Origin: Chelatococcus albus
Lineage (GTDB): Bacteria; Pseudomonadota; Alphaproteobacteria; Rhizobiales; Beijerinckiaceae
Length of the DNA: 64,000 nt
NCBI RefSeq assembly: GCF_030067675.1
Contig: NZ_JASJEV010000006.1
Coordinates: forward strand, 186,001-250,000
Reading direction: 5' to 3'
Position 1 is the first letter of the stretch. Each line of letters starts with the position of its first letter. A program made the position numbers and the translations under genes. The notes under the pieces are model-generated. The model had not been told where the DNA came from and ran no database searches. It worked only from the letters and a program-made list of their open reading frames with translations. Below are positions 49,904-61,100 of the stretch, piece by piece.

Positions 49904-51067
49904 TCAGGCGGCGAGGTCCGCCACCACGGCGTCGAGCACGGGAAAGCCCGCCGGCGTCACGCGCAGGCGGCCGCGCGCCGTGCGGCTGATGAACTCGTAG
50001 CCGAGGAGATCGCGGATCTGGCCCTCGCTCAGGGGACGGCCGGCGAGCCGCTCGTAGCGGTGCGGGTCGATGCCCTCGACGAGGCGCAGGCCCATGAGCA
50101 GGAACTCGTCGCCCTGTGCCTCCGCCGACAGCACCTCCTCCTCGACGAGCCCGTGGCCGTCGCGCTCGACCTTCTCGAGCCAGGTCTCGGGATGCTTCTC
50201 GGTCGCCTGGGCGAGGCGGCCCCGGTCGGTGACGAGGCGGCCGTGGGCGCCGGCGCCGATGCCGGCATATTCGCCGTAGCGCCAGTAGAGGAGGTTGTGC
50301 CGGCTCTCGGCACCCGGCCGGGCGTGGTTGGAGATCTCGTAGGCCGGCAGGCCGTGGGCGGCCGTGACCTCCTGCGTCACGTCGTAGAGCGCGCGGGCCG
50401 TGTCGGTGTCGGGCACCGGGAGCTTGCCCGCGGCGTGGAGCTTCTCGAACCAGGTGCCCGGTTCGATGGTGAGCTGGTAGAGCGACAGGTGCTCGACGGC
50501 ATGGGCGATCGCTTGGCGCAGCTCCGCCGCCCAGGCCTCGGGGGTCTGGCCGGGGCGGGCATAGATCAGGTCGAAGGAATGGCGCGCGAAGATCGCGCCC
50601 GCGATACGGACCGCCGCGAGCGCCTCCTCCGCCGAATGCAGGCGGCCGAGGCGGCGCAGGTCGGCGTCGTTGAGGGCCTGCACGCCGAGCGACACGCGGT
50701 TGACGCCTGCGGCACGGTAGCCGCGGAAGCGGCCGGCCTCGACGCTCGTCGGATTGGCCTCCAGCGTCACCTCGACGTCGGGAGCGACGGTCCAGTGCCC
50801 GGCGATGGCATCGAGGATGGCGCCGACCGTCTCCGGCTGCATCAGCGACGGTGTTCCCCCGCCGAAGAAGACGGTGGTGACGGTGCGGCCCGGTGCGAGC
50901 GCCGCCCGGTGCGCGATCTCGCGCCTGAAGGCGGCAACGTGGCGCGCCTGGTCCACGGGCGTGTGGCGCACGTGGCTGTTGAAATCGCAATAGGGGCACT
51001 TCGACGCGCAGAAGGGCCAGTGGACATAGACCCCGAACCCGGCGTCGGCCGTCGGATGAGCGTTCAT
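49904..51067 (-). CDS. hemW: Radical-SAM heme chaperone HemW
   Basis: A 387-residue radical SAM protein of the HemN-like group. The cluster motif CxxxCxxC is in HWPFCASKCPYCDFNSH, followed by FFGGGTPSLM. HemW binds heme and transfers it to membrane respiratory enzymes; unlike true HemN it lacks the coproporphyrinogen oxidase N-terminal region and the extra cysteine. ATG 51067 begins MNAHPTADAGFGVYVHW. It follows rdgB and rph on the same strand. Confidence 0.93.
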   Translation of the reverse strand: MNAHPTADAGFGVYVHWPFCASKCPYCDFNSHVRHTPVDQARHVAAFRREIAHRAALAPGRTVTTVFFGGGTPSLMQPETVGAILDAIAGHWTVAPDVEVTLEANPTSVEAGRFRGYRAAGVNRVSLGVQALNDADLRRLGRLHSAEEALAAVRIAGAIFARHSFDLIYARPGQTPEAWAAELRQAIAHAVEHLSLYQLTIEPGTWFEKLHAAGKLPVPDTDTARALYDVTQEVTAAHGLPAYEISNHARPGAESRHNLLYWRYGEYAGIGAGAHGRLVTDRGRLAQATEKHPETWLEKVERDGHGLVEEEVLSAEAQGDEFLLMGLRLVEGIDPHRYERLAGRPLSEGQIRDLLGYEFISRTARGRLRVTPAGFPVLDAVVADLAA

Positions 51068-51124
51068 GGTGAACGGTTTGACGCGCCTCGCGGGCGAGCG
51101 CAAGGGGGGCGGCGGCCGCGGCTC

Positions 51125-51787
51125 TCACATCCTCTTCAGACAGGCGGCGGCGAGCCTGGCGAAGGCCCGCGCGCGATGCGAGAGCCCGCTTCCCTGCGCC
51201 CAGCCGTGCTTCTCGTCCGATGTCATCTCGCCGAAGGTGCGCTCGTGCCCATCCGGCTGGAACATCGGGTCGTAGCCGAAGCCCTTGTCGCCGCGCGGCG
51301 GCCAGACGAGCGTGCCGAAGACGCGACCCTCGAACAGCTCCTCGTGGCCGTCGGGCCAGGCGATGACGAGGGCCGAGACGAAATGGGCGCGCCGGTCGGC
51401 CGGGTTCTCGGCGCCACGCCTCGCGAGTTCCTCGTGCACCCGCCGCATGGCGAGGCCGAAGTCCCTGCCGGGCCCCGCCCAGCGCGCCGAGAAGATGCCG
51501 GGTGCGCCGTCGAGCGCATGCACGGCGATGCCGGAATCGTCGGCGAAGGCCGGCAGGCCGGTGGCCCTGGCCGCGGCATGGGCCTTGAGCGCGGCGTTCT
51601 CGGCATAGGTGGTGCCGGTCTCCTCCGGCTCCGGCAGGTCGAGTTCGCCGGCGGACACGGCCTCGACGCCGAAGGGCGCGAGGAGCTCGCGCATCTCGCG
51701 CAGCTTGCCGGCATTGTGCGTGGCGATGACGAGGCGGCCGGTCAGCGGGCGATGCACGGGGCTGGTGCTCCTCAGGGGCGCGGTCAT
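51125..51787 (-). CDS. rdgB: Non-canonical purine NTP pyrophosphatase (RdgB/HAM1)
   Basis: A 220-residue enzyme that hydrolyses ITP, dITP and XTP and keeps deaminated purines out of DNA. Signature segments are [37 protein letters not shown] and [12 protein letters not shown], ending [14 protein letters not shown] 51787 follows GAGGG; GTG 51799, which overlaps the rph stop as GTGA, is a real alternative. It forms an operon rph-rdgB-hemW. Confidence 0.96.
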   Translation of the reverse strand: MTAPLRSTSPVHRPLTGRLVIATHNAGKLREMRELLAPFGVEAVSAGELDLPEPEETGTTYAENAALKAHAAARATGLPAFADDSGIAVHALDGAPGIFSARWAGPGRDFGLAMRRVHEELARRGAENPADRRAHFVSALVIAWPDGHEELFEGRVFGTLVWPPRGDKGFGYDPMFQPDGHERTFGEMTSDEKHGWAQGSGLSHRARAFARLAAACLKRM

Positions 51788-51795
51788 GGCGGCCC

Positions 51796-52509
51796 TCACA
51801 TCACGGCCATCTTCTGCAGGTCGACGAGCTTCGTCGTGCCCAGCCTGGCCAGACGCAGCAGCGACAGGAGCTCCTCCTCGGAGAAGGGCCTTCCCTCAGC
51901 GGTGCCCTGCACCTCGACGAGGCCGCCGGTGCCGGTGACGACGAAATTGGCGTCCGTCTCGGCAGCGGAATCCTCCGCATAGTCGAGGTCGAGCACCGGC
52001 GTGCCGTTGTAGATGCCGCAGGAGATCGCGGCGACATGGTCCTTGAGGGCGGGGCCCTTGAGCATGTCGCGCGCCTTCATCCAGGTGAGGCAGTCGTGCA
52101 GCGCCACCCAGGCGCCGGTGATGGCGGCCGTGCGCGTGCCACCGTCGGCCTGCAGGACGTCGCAGTCGACGACGATCTGCCGCTCGCCGATGGCGGTGAG
52201 GTCGACGACGGCCCTGAGCGAACGGCCGATGAGGCGCTGGATTTCCTGCGTGCGGCCGGAGGGCTTGCCGGCGTTCACCTCGCGGCGCGTGCGCTCCAGC
52301 GTGGCGCGCGGCAGCATGGCATATTCGGCCGTCACCCAGCCCTTGCCGGTGCCGCGCAGCCAGGCCGGGCCGCGCTCCTCGAGCGAGGCCGTACACAGAA
52401 CATGCGTGTCGCCGAACTTGACGAGGCAGGAGCCTTCGGCGTAGCGCGCCACGGCGCGCTCCAGGGTGACCTTGCGCAACTCGTCCGGGGCGCGCTTGGA
52501 GGGCCGCAT
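51796..52509 (-). CDS. rph: Ribonuclease PH
   Basis: A 237-residue phosphorolytic 3'-5' exoribonuclease that trims tRNA precursors. It begins [19 protein letters not shown], has [20 protein letters not shown] and the [18 protein letters not shown] active-site region, and ends with [17 protein letters not shown]. Length is normal. It is divergent from hrcA, as is common in alphaproteobacteria. Confidence 0.97.
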   Translation of the reverse strand: MRPSKRAPDELRKVTLERAVARYAEGSCLVKFGDTHVLCTASLEERGPAWLRGTGKGWVTAEYAMLPRATLERTRREVNAGKPSGRTQEIQRLIGRSLRAVVDLTAIGERQIVVDCDVLQADGGTRTAAITGAWVALHDCLTWMKARDMLKGPALKDHVAAISCGIYNGTPVLDLDYAEDSAAETDANFVVTGTGGLVEVQGTAEGRPFSEEELLSLLRLARLGTTKLVDLQKMAVM

Positions 52510-52548
52510 CGCTATCGTCCTCTGATCGGGAAGGGAGGAACGCTTCTA

Positions 52549-52584
52549 GAGCATCAGGGCGAAGGGTGTGAAGCGCTTTTCGCC
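52549..52584. repeat. Dispersed palindromic repeat, copy C (half-copy)
   Basis: Starts TCTAGAGCATCA, then GGCGAA (52558-52563) pairs with TTCGCC (52579-52584) around a GTGTGAAGCGC-like centre. The outer right arm is lost. It lies in the rph-hrcA gap. The GAGCAT end and size match copies A and B. Confidence 0.5.
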
Positions 52585-52765
52585 AGCGCGGACCCGTGTC
52601 CCGGCCGGCGCCGTCCCCCCGCGCCGCGGGGAGGCGGTCGCGAAGGGGCGGCATCGGCTTCGGGGTGGCCGTGATCCCGCGCTCCGCTCGCCTGCCGGCC
52701 CGCGCGGCGCTTGAAACAGGCGCCCGGGGCTTCACATTATGGAGCGGATGGAGGATGCGACGCGC

Positions 52766-53860
52766 ATGAGCGCCCCTGTGAAGTCCAGTTCCGACCGTGC
52801 CGGCAGCGGCATGCTGCTCGATCTCAACGAGCGTTCGCGCGAGATCTTTCGCCAGATCGTCGACAGCTATCTCGCCACGGGCGAGCCCGTCGGCTCACGC
52901 AACCTGTCGCGGCTCATCTCCATGACGCTCTCGCCCGCCTCGGTGCGCAACGTCATGGCCGACCTCGAGCAGGCGGGACTCATCTATGCCCCGCATACGA
53001 GCGCCGGCCGGCTGCCGACGGAACTCGGCCTGCGCTTCTTCGTCGACGCCATGCTGGAGATCGGCGACCTCACGGCCGAGGACCGTGCCCGCATCGAGAC
53101 GCAGGTGCGGGCGGCCGCCGTCGGTCACTCGCTCGAAAGCGCCCTCGCCGAGGCGACGGCGCTCCTCTCCGGCCTGTCGCGCAGCGCCGGCGTCGTCGTG
53201 ACGACGAAGCAGAACCTGCGCCTGAAGCACATCGAGTTCGTGCAGCTCGATGCCCGGCGCGGGCTCGTCGTGCTCGTCTCCGAGGACGGGACGGTGGAGA
53301 ACAGGCTCCTCGATCTGCCGCCCGGCCTGCCGCCGTCGGCGCTGACGGAGGCGACGAATTTTCTCAACGCCCGCATCCGCGGCAAGACTCTCGGCGAGCT
53401 CAGAAGCGAATTCGAGGCGCGCCGCACCGAGATGGAGCGCGAGCTCGATGCGCTCACCGCCCGCCTCGTGGAGGCGGGCCTCGCCACGCCCGCGGGCTCC
53501 GAGGACGGCCGCCACCTCATCGTGCGCGGACAGGCGAACCTGCTCGAGGATCTGAAGGCCGCCGAGGACCTGGAGCGCATCCGCCTGCTCTTTGCCGATC
53601 TGGAGACGCAGCACGACGTCATCGATCTGCTCACCCGGGCCGAGGCGGGCGAGGGCGTGCGCATCTACATCGGCTCGGAGAACAAGCTCTTCTCGCTGTC
53701 CGGCTCCTCCATGATCGCCGCCCCCTTCCGCGACGCCTCGCAGACCATTGTCGGCGTCGTCGGCGTCATCGGCCCGACGCGGCTCAACTACGCCCGCATC
53801 GTGCCCATGGTCGACTACACGGCGAAGGTGGTGTCGAAGCTCATCGAAGGCAGCCGGTAG
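52766..53860 (+). CDS. hrcA: Heat-inducible transcription repressor HrcA
   Basis: A 364-residue repressor of chaperone operons; it binds CIRCE inverted repeats. The N-terminal winged helix ([20 protein letters not shown]; then [20 protein letters not shown]) and the C-terminal GAF-like dimerisation region with [12 protein letters not shown] are clear. Several in-frame ATGs exist: 52739, 52748 and 52766. I chose 52766, with GGAGG 12 bases upstream. No CIRCE element is seen upstream, and grpE, which commonly follows hrcA, is replaced by an acetyltransferase on the other strand. Confidence 0.95.
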   Translation: MSAPVKSSSDRAGSGMLLDLNERSREIFRQIVDSYLATGEPVGSRNLSRLISMTLSPASVRNVMADLEQAGLIYAPHTSAGRLPTELGLRFFVDAMLEIGDLTAEDRARIETQVRAAAVGHSLESALAEATALLSGLSRSAGVVVTTKQNLRLKHIEFVQLDARRGLVVLVSEDGTVENRLLDLPPGLPPSALTEATNFLNARIRGKTLGELRSEFEARRTEMERELDALTARLVEAGLATPAGSEDGRHLIVRGQANLLEDLKAAEDLERIRLLFADLETQHDVIDLLTRAEAGEGVRIYIGSENKLFSLSGSSMIAAPFRDASQTIVGVVGVIGPTRLNYARIVPMVDYTAKVVSKLIEGSR

Positions 53861-53875
53861 GGATCGCCGGCCGCG

Positions 53876-54367
53876 TCACAGGGCCTTCTGCATCATCAGC
53901 AGGTCGAGCGCCCGGTCGAACTTCCAGCCGATGCCGCGCAGGCGGCCCGCCTCCTCGAAACCGAGCGAGGCGTGCAGCGCCACCGAGGCGTCGTTGGGCA
54001 GGCCGATGGCTGCCACCATGACGTGCTTGCCCGCGGCGCGCGCCTCGTCGAACAGGGCCAGCATCAGCCGGCGGGCGATGCCGCGCCGCTGGCGGTCCTC
54101 GCGCACGTAGATCGAGTGCTCCACCGTGCGGTGATAGCCGGCGCCGGCGCGGAAGTCGCCGAAGGAGGCGAAGCCCGCGATCTCGCCCGCCTCCTCCGCC
54201 ACAAGGACGGGGAAGCCTTGGGTTTCCCGCCCGGCGAACCAGGCGCGCCGTTCGGCGAGATCCGCGGGCTCGTAGCGCCAGATGGCGAGGGTGTGGGCGA
54301 TGTGGTGGTTGTGGATGGCGAGGATCGCCGGCAGGTCGGCCTCCGCGGCCGGGCGGATCGCGGTCAC
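53876..54367 (-). CDS. GNAT acetyltransferase, phosphinothricin acetyltransferase-like
   Basis: A 163-residue GNAT-fold protein. It resembles PAT/MddA enzymes, with AIHNHHIAHTLAIWRYEP, the acetyl-CoA loop YVREDRQRRGIARRLM and YHRTVEHSIYV. Such enzymes acetylate phosphinothricin, methionine sulfoximine or related amino acids. The start is GTG 54367, whose GTGA overlaps the upstream GNAT stop, so it is coupled to that gene. The longer frame upstream lies over the other gene and is not used. Confidence 0.87.
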   Translation of the reverse strand: MTAIRPAAEADLPAILAIHNHHIAHTLAIWRYEPADLAERRAWFAGRETQGFPVLVAEEAGEIAGFASFGDFRAGAGYHRTVEHSIYVREDRQRRGIARRLMLALFDEARAAGKHVMVAAIGLPNDASVALHASLGFEEAGRLRGIGWKFDRALDLLMMQKAL

Positions 54368-54936
54368 GGCTGCCCGAGCTCCTTGTAGAAGATCACCGTG
54401 GGGGCGCGGCGCCCGTCGGGTGTGAAGGCGTGGTTCGGCACGGTGCCGACCTCGATCCAGCCGCAATGGCGGTAGAGCCGGTCGCCGGCACTACCCTTCT
54501 CGGTGTCGAGGAGGAGGAGCGTGCGCCCCGCCTGGCGCGCCGCCTCTTCCGCGGCGGTGAGGAGGCGCTTGCCGAGCCCCTGCCGGCGCAGGCCGGAATG
54601 GACGAGCATCTTGCCGATCTCCGCCCGGTGCGGGGCGTTGGGCTGATGCGCGAAGGTGACGACGACGGTGCCGACGAGCCTGCCCGCGGCCTCGGCCACG
54701 AGGAGGACGCGGCCGCCCGCCGTGATCTCCGGCAATTGCCCGCGCCAGAAGGCAGTGGCCTCGGCCTCGGTGAAGCCGGCCATGAAATTCACCGAGGCGC
54801 CGTGGGCGACCGCGTCGACGAGGACGGCGGCGAGCTCCGGCAACCGCCGCTCCGCCTCGACCGCGCCGAGGGCCCTGATCGCGATCACGCCGACTGTCGT
54901 CGGCGGCGTCGTCACATCATTCATCATCGTCCTCAT
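54364..54936 (-). CDS. GNAT-family N-acetyltransferase
   Basis: A 190-residue protein with one GNAT domain: VLLVAEAAGRLVGTVVVTFA, the acetyl-CoA loop MLVHSGLRRQGLGKRLL and LYRHCGWIEVGTVPNHAF. The start ATG 54936 overlaps the stop of the upstream regulator (ATGA); ATG 54927 with GAGG before it is an alternative. It is between an XRE/cupin regulator and a PAT-like enzyme. The substrate is unknown. Confidence 0.87.
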   Translation of the reverse strand: MRTMMNDVTTPPTTVGVIAIRALGAVEAERRLPELAAVLVDAVAHGASVNFMAGFTEAEATAFWRGQLPEITAGGRVLLVAEAAGRLVGTVVVTFAHQPNAPHRAEIGKMLVHSGLRRQGLGKRLLTAAEEAARQAGRTLLLLDTEKGSAGDRLYRHCGWIEVGTVPNHAFTPDGRRAPTVIFYKELGQP

Positions 54937-55541
54937 GGAAGGCACCGGTCGGTCATGGTGAGCACCACGGCGTAGCGGACCGGGCGCCCGCTCGTGTTGC
55001 GAAAACGGATGGGGCCGTCGAGGCGCATGTGCAGGCAGTCGCCCGTGGCGAGCCGGTGCGCGGCCGCGCCCACCGTCAGCTCGAGCTCGCCGTCGAGCAC
55101 CCACACGTGCTGGTCGATCGTGCGCATCGTCCAGGGATTGTCGAAGCGCACGTCGGCGCCGGGCGGAAAGGTGACGTCGACGATCTCGACCGGCGAGCCG
55201 GTGCCGGGCGGCGTCACGTCGCGGCGGAGGTAGCCGCTCGCCGGATCGCGCCAGACGGGCTGGGCCGCGGCGCGCGACAGGGGATCGCCGCTGCGCCGGT
55301 CGTCGGCGAAGACGGCAGCCAGGCTGATGCCGAGCCCGGCGCAGAGCCGCCCGAGGAGGGCTGCCGTCGGGCTCGACTCGCCGCGCTCGATGCGGGAGAT
55401 CATGGCGCGGCTGATGCCGGCGCGCCCGGCGAGCTCGTCGAGGGTCAGGCCGGCGGCCGTGCGCATGGCCTTGAGGCGGCGGCCGAGGCGGATGTCGAGG
55501 TTGTCGGCAAGAGCGGCTGATTCCATGATAGTAGAATTCAT
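54933..55541 (-). CDS. XRE-family regulator with C-terminal cupin sensor domain
   Basis: A 202-residue regulator. The N-terminal helix-turn-helix (about residues 18-75) reads LGRRLKAMRTAAGLTLDELA, then ISRAMISRIERGESSPTAALL; the C-terminal half (about 105-195) is a cupin barrel with QHVWVLDGELELTVG and LATGDCLHMRLDGPIRF. Such proteins bind small ligands in the cupin and repress adjacent genes. Starts at 55541 and 55526 are possible. It heads a coupled operon with two GNAT genes and diverges from lepA, so its promoter lies in 55542-55703. Confidence 0.88.
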   Translation of the reverse strand: MNSTIMESAALADNLDIRLGRRLKAMRTAAGLTLDELAGRAGISRAMISRIERGESSPTAALLGRLCAGLGISLAAVFADDRRSGDPLSRAAAQPVWRDPASGYLRRDVTPPGTGSPVEIVDVTFPPGADVRFDNPWTMRTIDQHVWVLDGELELTVGAAAHRLATGDCLHMRLDGPIRFRNTSGRPVRYAVVLTMTDRCLP

Positions 55542-55703
55542 CCACGATCATGGAGCGACAAGCCCGAATGGCGGGCACCGTGCCCGTTGTTTGGGCAGCG
55601 TCACGGCGGCGCTCGTTCCGCGCCGCGTCCCTGACGCCGCTTGGCGAAGCGTCGCCGCGCTGCTATGCCCGCGCGACAAGGTTAATGCCGCCTCGGGCCA
55701 GGA

Positions 55704-57509
<1,806 letters not shown>

Positions 57510-57716
57510 GCGGCAGGGGCGCGCTCGCGCATGCAGCGTGCCGAACGACCGGTCAGGACTCGCGGCAACCACTTCCGGTCATCCCGGGGCCGAGCGCAGC
57601 GTGGCTCCCGCCCCGCCCCGAGCCCTCCGCGCCCGAAAGGGCGGCGGAGATAAGGACGCCGGAGGGCCGCGACAGGGCGCATGCGGCTGCCTGTCCCGCC
57701 GCCGGACGGCGGCGGC
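57510..57716. other. Intergenic region between lepA and trxA
   Basis: About 200 bases with no gene. It contains GTCATCCCGGGGCCGAGCGC near 57579-57598, which resembles the 'CATCCCGGG...' dispersed sequences seen in Rhizobiales genomes, and GCCCGAAAGGGC, a small palindrome near 57632. Neither can be assigned a role here. Confidence 0.4.
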
Positions 57717-57744
57717 ATGAAAAAGGGCCCCGAACGGGCCCTTT
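57717..57744 (-). terminator. Rho-independent terminator of trxA
   Basis: AAAGGGCCC and GGGCCCTTT form a 9-bp stem around a CGAAC loop, with five T on the minus strand after the stem. It lies about 25 bases after the trxA stop and may act in both directions. Confidence 0.8.
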
Positions 57745-57767
57745 CCCTTGCGCGCTGTCGATCTCGG

Positions 57768-58088
57768 TCAGACCGAGGCGGTGATCCACTTCGACAGGTC
57801 GCTCTTCGGTGCCGCGCCCACCTTCTGGCCGGCGAGCTTGCCGTCCTTGAACAGCATCAAGGTCGGGATCGAGCGGATGCCGAACTGCGCCGCGACGTTC
57901 GGGTTCTCGTCGACGTTGAGCTTCACCACCTTGACCTTGCCGGCCATCTCCGCGGCGATCTCTTCGAGCGCCGGCGCGATCATGCGGCAGGGGCCGCACC
58001 ATTCCGCCCAGAAGTCGACGACGACGGGCTCGGAGGATTTCAGGACGTCGGCTTCGAAGCTCGCGTCGGTCACCTTGGCGGTCGCCAT
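57768..58088 (-). CDS. trxA: Thioredoxin
   Basis: A 106-residue cytosolic dithiol reductant. The active site is WCGPC with Cys31 and Cys34; the cis-proline is in [10 protein letters not shown]. Length and sequence are those of TrxA. It lies downstream of addAB on the same strand, 79 bases after addA, an arrangement conserved in Rhizobiales. Confidence 0.97.
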   Translation of the reverse strand: MATAKVTDASFEADVLKSSEPVVVDFWAEWCGPCRMIAPALEEIAAEMAGKVKVVKLNVDENPNVAAQFGIRSIPTLMLFKDGKLAGQKVGAAPKSDLSKWITASV

Positions 58089-58167
58089 GATCCAATCCTT
58101 TCACCGGGGGAGGCGCGTGGAGCGCCTCACGAGTCGGAAGCGAAGGTAGGAAGCGCCCGCCGGCCGG

Positions 58168-61100
58168 TCAAGGCAAGGCTGGCCTGCGTCCCGCGAGGGC
58201 GAGAAGCGCTTCGTCGAGCACATCGGGCGCAATCTCGAAGACCCGGGGACCAGCAGTGAAGACGAGGAAGGCGCGCACGGGCCGGTCCGGATAGAGCTGC
58301 ATGAGCAGCGCCCGATAGGCCGAAAGCTGCGCCACGTGCTCGCGGCGCAGGTCCGCGACATCGCAAGGCGCTGCGGCCGTCGTCTTGAAATCGGCGACGA
58401 GCACAGCCTCGGCCAGGACCGCGAGGCGGTCGATCTGGCCGGAGACCGGCACCTCGCCGCCCGGCAGCGCGAGCGTGCCCGCGATCGGCACTTCCGCCCG
58501 CCCGGCCGGCCCGAAGAGGGCCGCGAGCTCGGGCTCGGCGAGGAGGGCGAGCGCATCCGCGACGATGCGCGCCTGCTGCTCACCGGCAAGACGGGCCCCG
58601 CGCGCCGCCACATAGGCGAGCGCGGCGGCGGCACGGCCCTCGGGAGGCACTCCGGGCAGATGCTCGACGAGCGCATGCACGAGCGTGCCGATGCGCCGCG
58701 CCTCGGCGACGAAGGGGCCGTCGCCCGGGCGCGCCACAGCATCCGCCGCGCCGAGCGCGCTGGAGGGTCTGAGGGGCGGCGCCGCCTCCGGCTCCGCGAA
58801 GACCGGCGCATGGAGCCAGTCGGGCTCGGCAACGGCGGCGACCGGCGCGGCTGGCGGGCTCTCCGCCGCGCAGGGCGCCTTGCCCGGATCGTGCCAACGC
58901 CATACCGGCGCGCCGCAGACGTCCGTGCCCTCGACGAGGCCGGGCGTGGCGGCCTCGAGGCTGCGGCGGATCATCTGCGACCAGCACATCTGCGGCAGCG
59001 GCTTCGGCATGTCGTCCTTGTCGCGCCCGAGATTGGTGTAGGAGGCGACGACGAGTCGGTCCCTGGCGCGCGTCATCGCCACGTAGAGCAGGCGGTTGTG
59101 CTCCTCGGCGGCGCGCTCGCGCAGCACATCCCGCTCTGCCGCCACCGCCGGCGGGTCGAAGTCCTGGCGCGGCGACCAGACCGGCACCTTGGTCGCCTCC
59201 TCGCCGCGCCCGAGCGCGAGGGGCAGGAGCGGCGGGTCGTTGCGCCCGTTCGGCGCTTCGCAGCCGTCGGCGAGGATGACGACCGGCGCTTCCAGCCCCT
59301 TGGCGCCGTGCACGGTCATCACCCGGACCTCGTCGCGCGCGGCGTCCATGTCGCGCTTCACCTCGATCTCGGTGCGGGCGAAGTCGAGGAGGAAGGCGGA
59401 GAGGGAGGGGATGCGCCGCCGCTCGAAGGCGAGCGCCTGGGAGAGGAACTCGTCGATGGCATCGCCCGCTTCCGCCCCGAGCCGCGACACGAGCGCCCGC
59501 CGCCCGCCCCCGGGGCCGAGCAGCGTCGCGTAGAAGGCGAAGGGCCCGCCCCGGCCCGCGAGCGCGCGCCAGCTGTCGAGCGCGGCGACGGCGCGCGCGG
59601 CCGCGGCATCCTCCGCCACGCGCTCGCCCAGCGCTGCGGCGAGGCCCTGCCCCTCGGGCCGTCGCGCCGCAAGCCGCACGAGATCCTCGTCGGTGAGGCC
59701 GACGAGGGGGGATTTCAACGCCGCCGCCAGGGTGAGGTCGTCGTCGGGCAGCAGCGCGGCGCGCCCGGCCGCGAGGAGGTCGAGCACCGCGATGTGCTCG
59801 CCGAGGCGCAGGCGGTCGGCGCCGGCCACGGGCACGCCCGCCGTCTTCAGGGCGCGGATCACCGCCTCGAAGAAGCCGCCGCGCTTGCGCACGAGCACGA
59901 GGATGTCGCTCGGCGGCACGCGCCGGCCGCTCTCCTCGCCGCTCGTGGTCCAGTGCCTGACGGTGCGCGCGATGCGCTGCGCGAGGCGTACCGACGGCGC
60001 GCTCGCTTCCGGCTCGTCGAGCGGCAGTACCCAGGCCTCGGGCTCGGCGCGCTCGCTCGGGCGCACGGTCTCCCACAGCTCGACGAGGCCCGGCGCGGTC
60101 AGCCGGGCGCTCTGGTGCACGGTGCCCATGGCGCCGCTCTCGAAGGACAGGCCCTTGAAATGCGCCGGATCGGCGAAGACGGTGTCGACCGCGCTCAGCA
60201 CCTCGGCGGCCGAGCGGAAGGAGAGGGTGAGGCTGATCTCGTCGAAGGCGAGCCCGGCCTGCCGCGACCGGTCGCGGAAATGCCGGCCCGAGCCCTCGAA
60301 CTCGCGCGGCTCGGCCCCCTGGAATCCGTAGATCGACTGCTTGGGGTCGCCCACGGCGAAGAGCGTGCGGGCCTTGATGCCCGCACCCTCGCCGGCGGTG
60401 AACTCCTCCGTCAGGCGCTTCAGGATCGCCCATTGCTGAGGGTTCGTGTCCTGCGCCTCGTCCACGAGCACGTGGTCGACGCCGGCGTCGAGCTTGTAGA
60501 GCACCCAGGCTGCGTCGGCGCGCTCGAGGAGTGCGACGGTGCGGGCGATGAGATCGTCGAAGTCGAGTGCGCCGCGCGCGTTCTTCAGGGCCTCGACGCG
60601 GGTGAAGACGGCCTGCGCCAGGGTCAGCAGCGCCGCTGTGCGCGCCACCGCCGCGGCCGCCTTCAGGCGCTCGTCGAGGGCGGCGAGCCGGTCGCGCTCG
60701 TCGCGCAGGCGGGCGGCAAGGCCCTCGTCTACGGCCTTCGTCACGAAGGCCCGGTCGCTGCGGGGTGTGCCTTCCCTGGTGAAGAAGACGGCGCGATAGA
60801 GGGCGAGCCGCGCGGAATGATCGGCCGCCGCCGCGGCGGCGGCGAGGTCGCCGGCCCGCGTCTCGTCCGTCGCCTTGCCGGTGCGCAGCCGCGCCGCGAT
60901 CGCCGGCCATTCCGCCGGCGGGAGCCCCTCCTCCAGCATGGCGCGCTCGATGCCCGTCGCCGTCTCGCCCGGCGCGAGGCCGAGGGCGCCGGCGAGCGCC
61001 TTCATGACGGCAGCGAGATCCTCGGGCCGGCGTGCGTGCCGGCGCAGGAAGTCCTTCTCCTTCAGTGCCGCCGCGATGGCCTCGGCGATGCCGTCGTCGC

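Noticed and set aside
52510-52765. CIRCE element upstream of hrcA
   Set aside because: No TTAGCACTC/GAGTGCTAA pair is present; only a half-copy of the palindromic repeat family.
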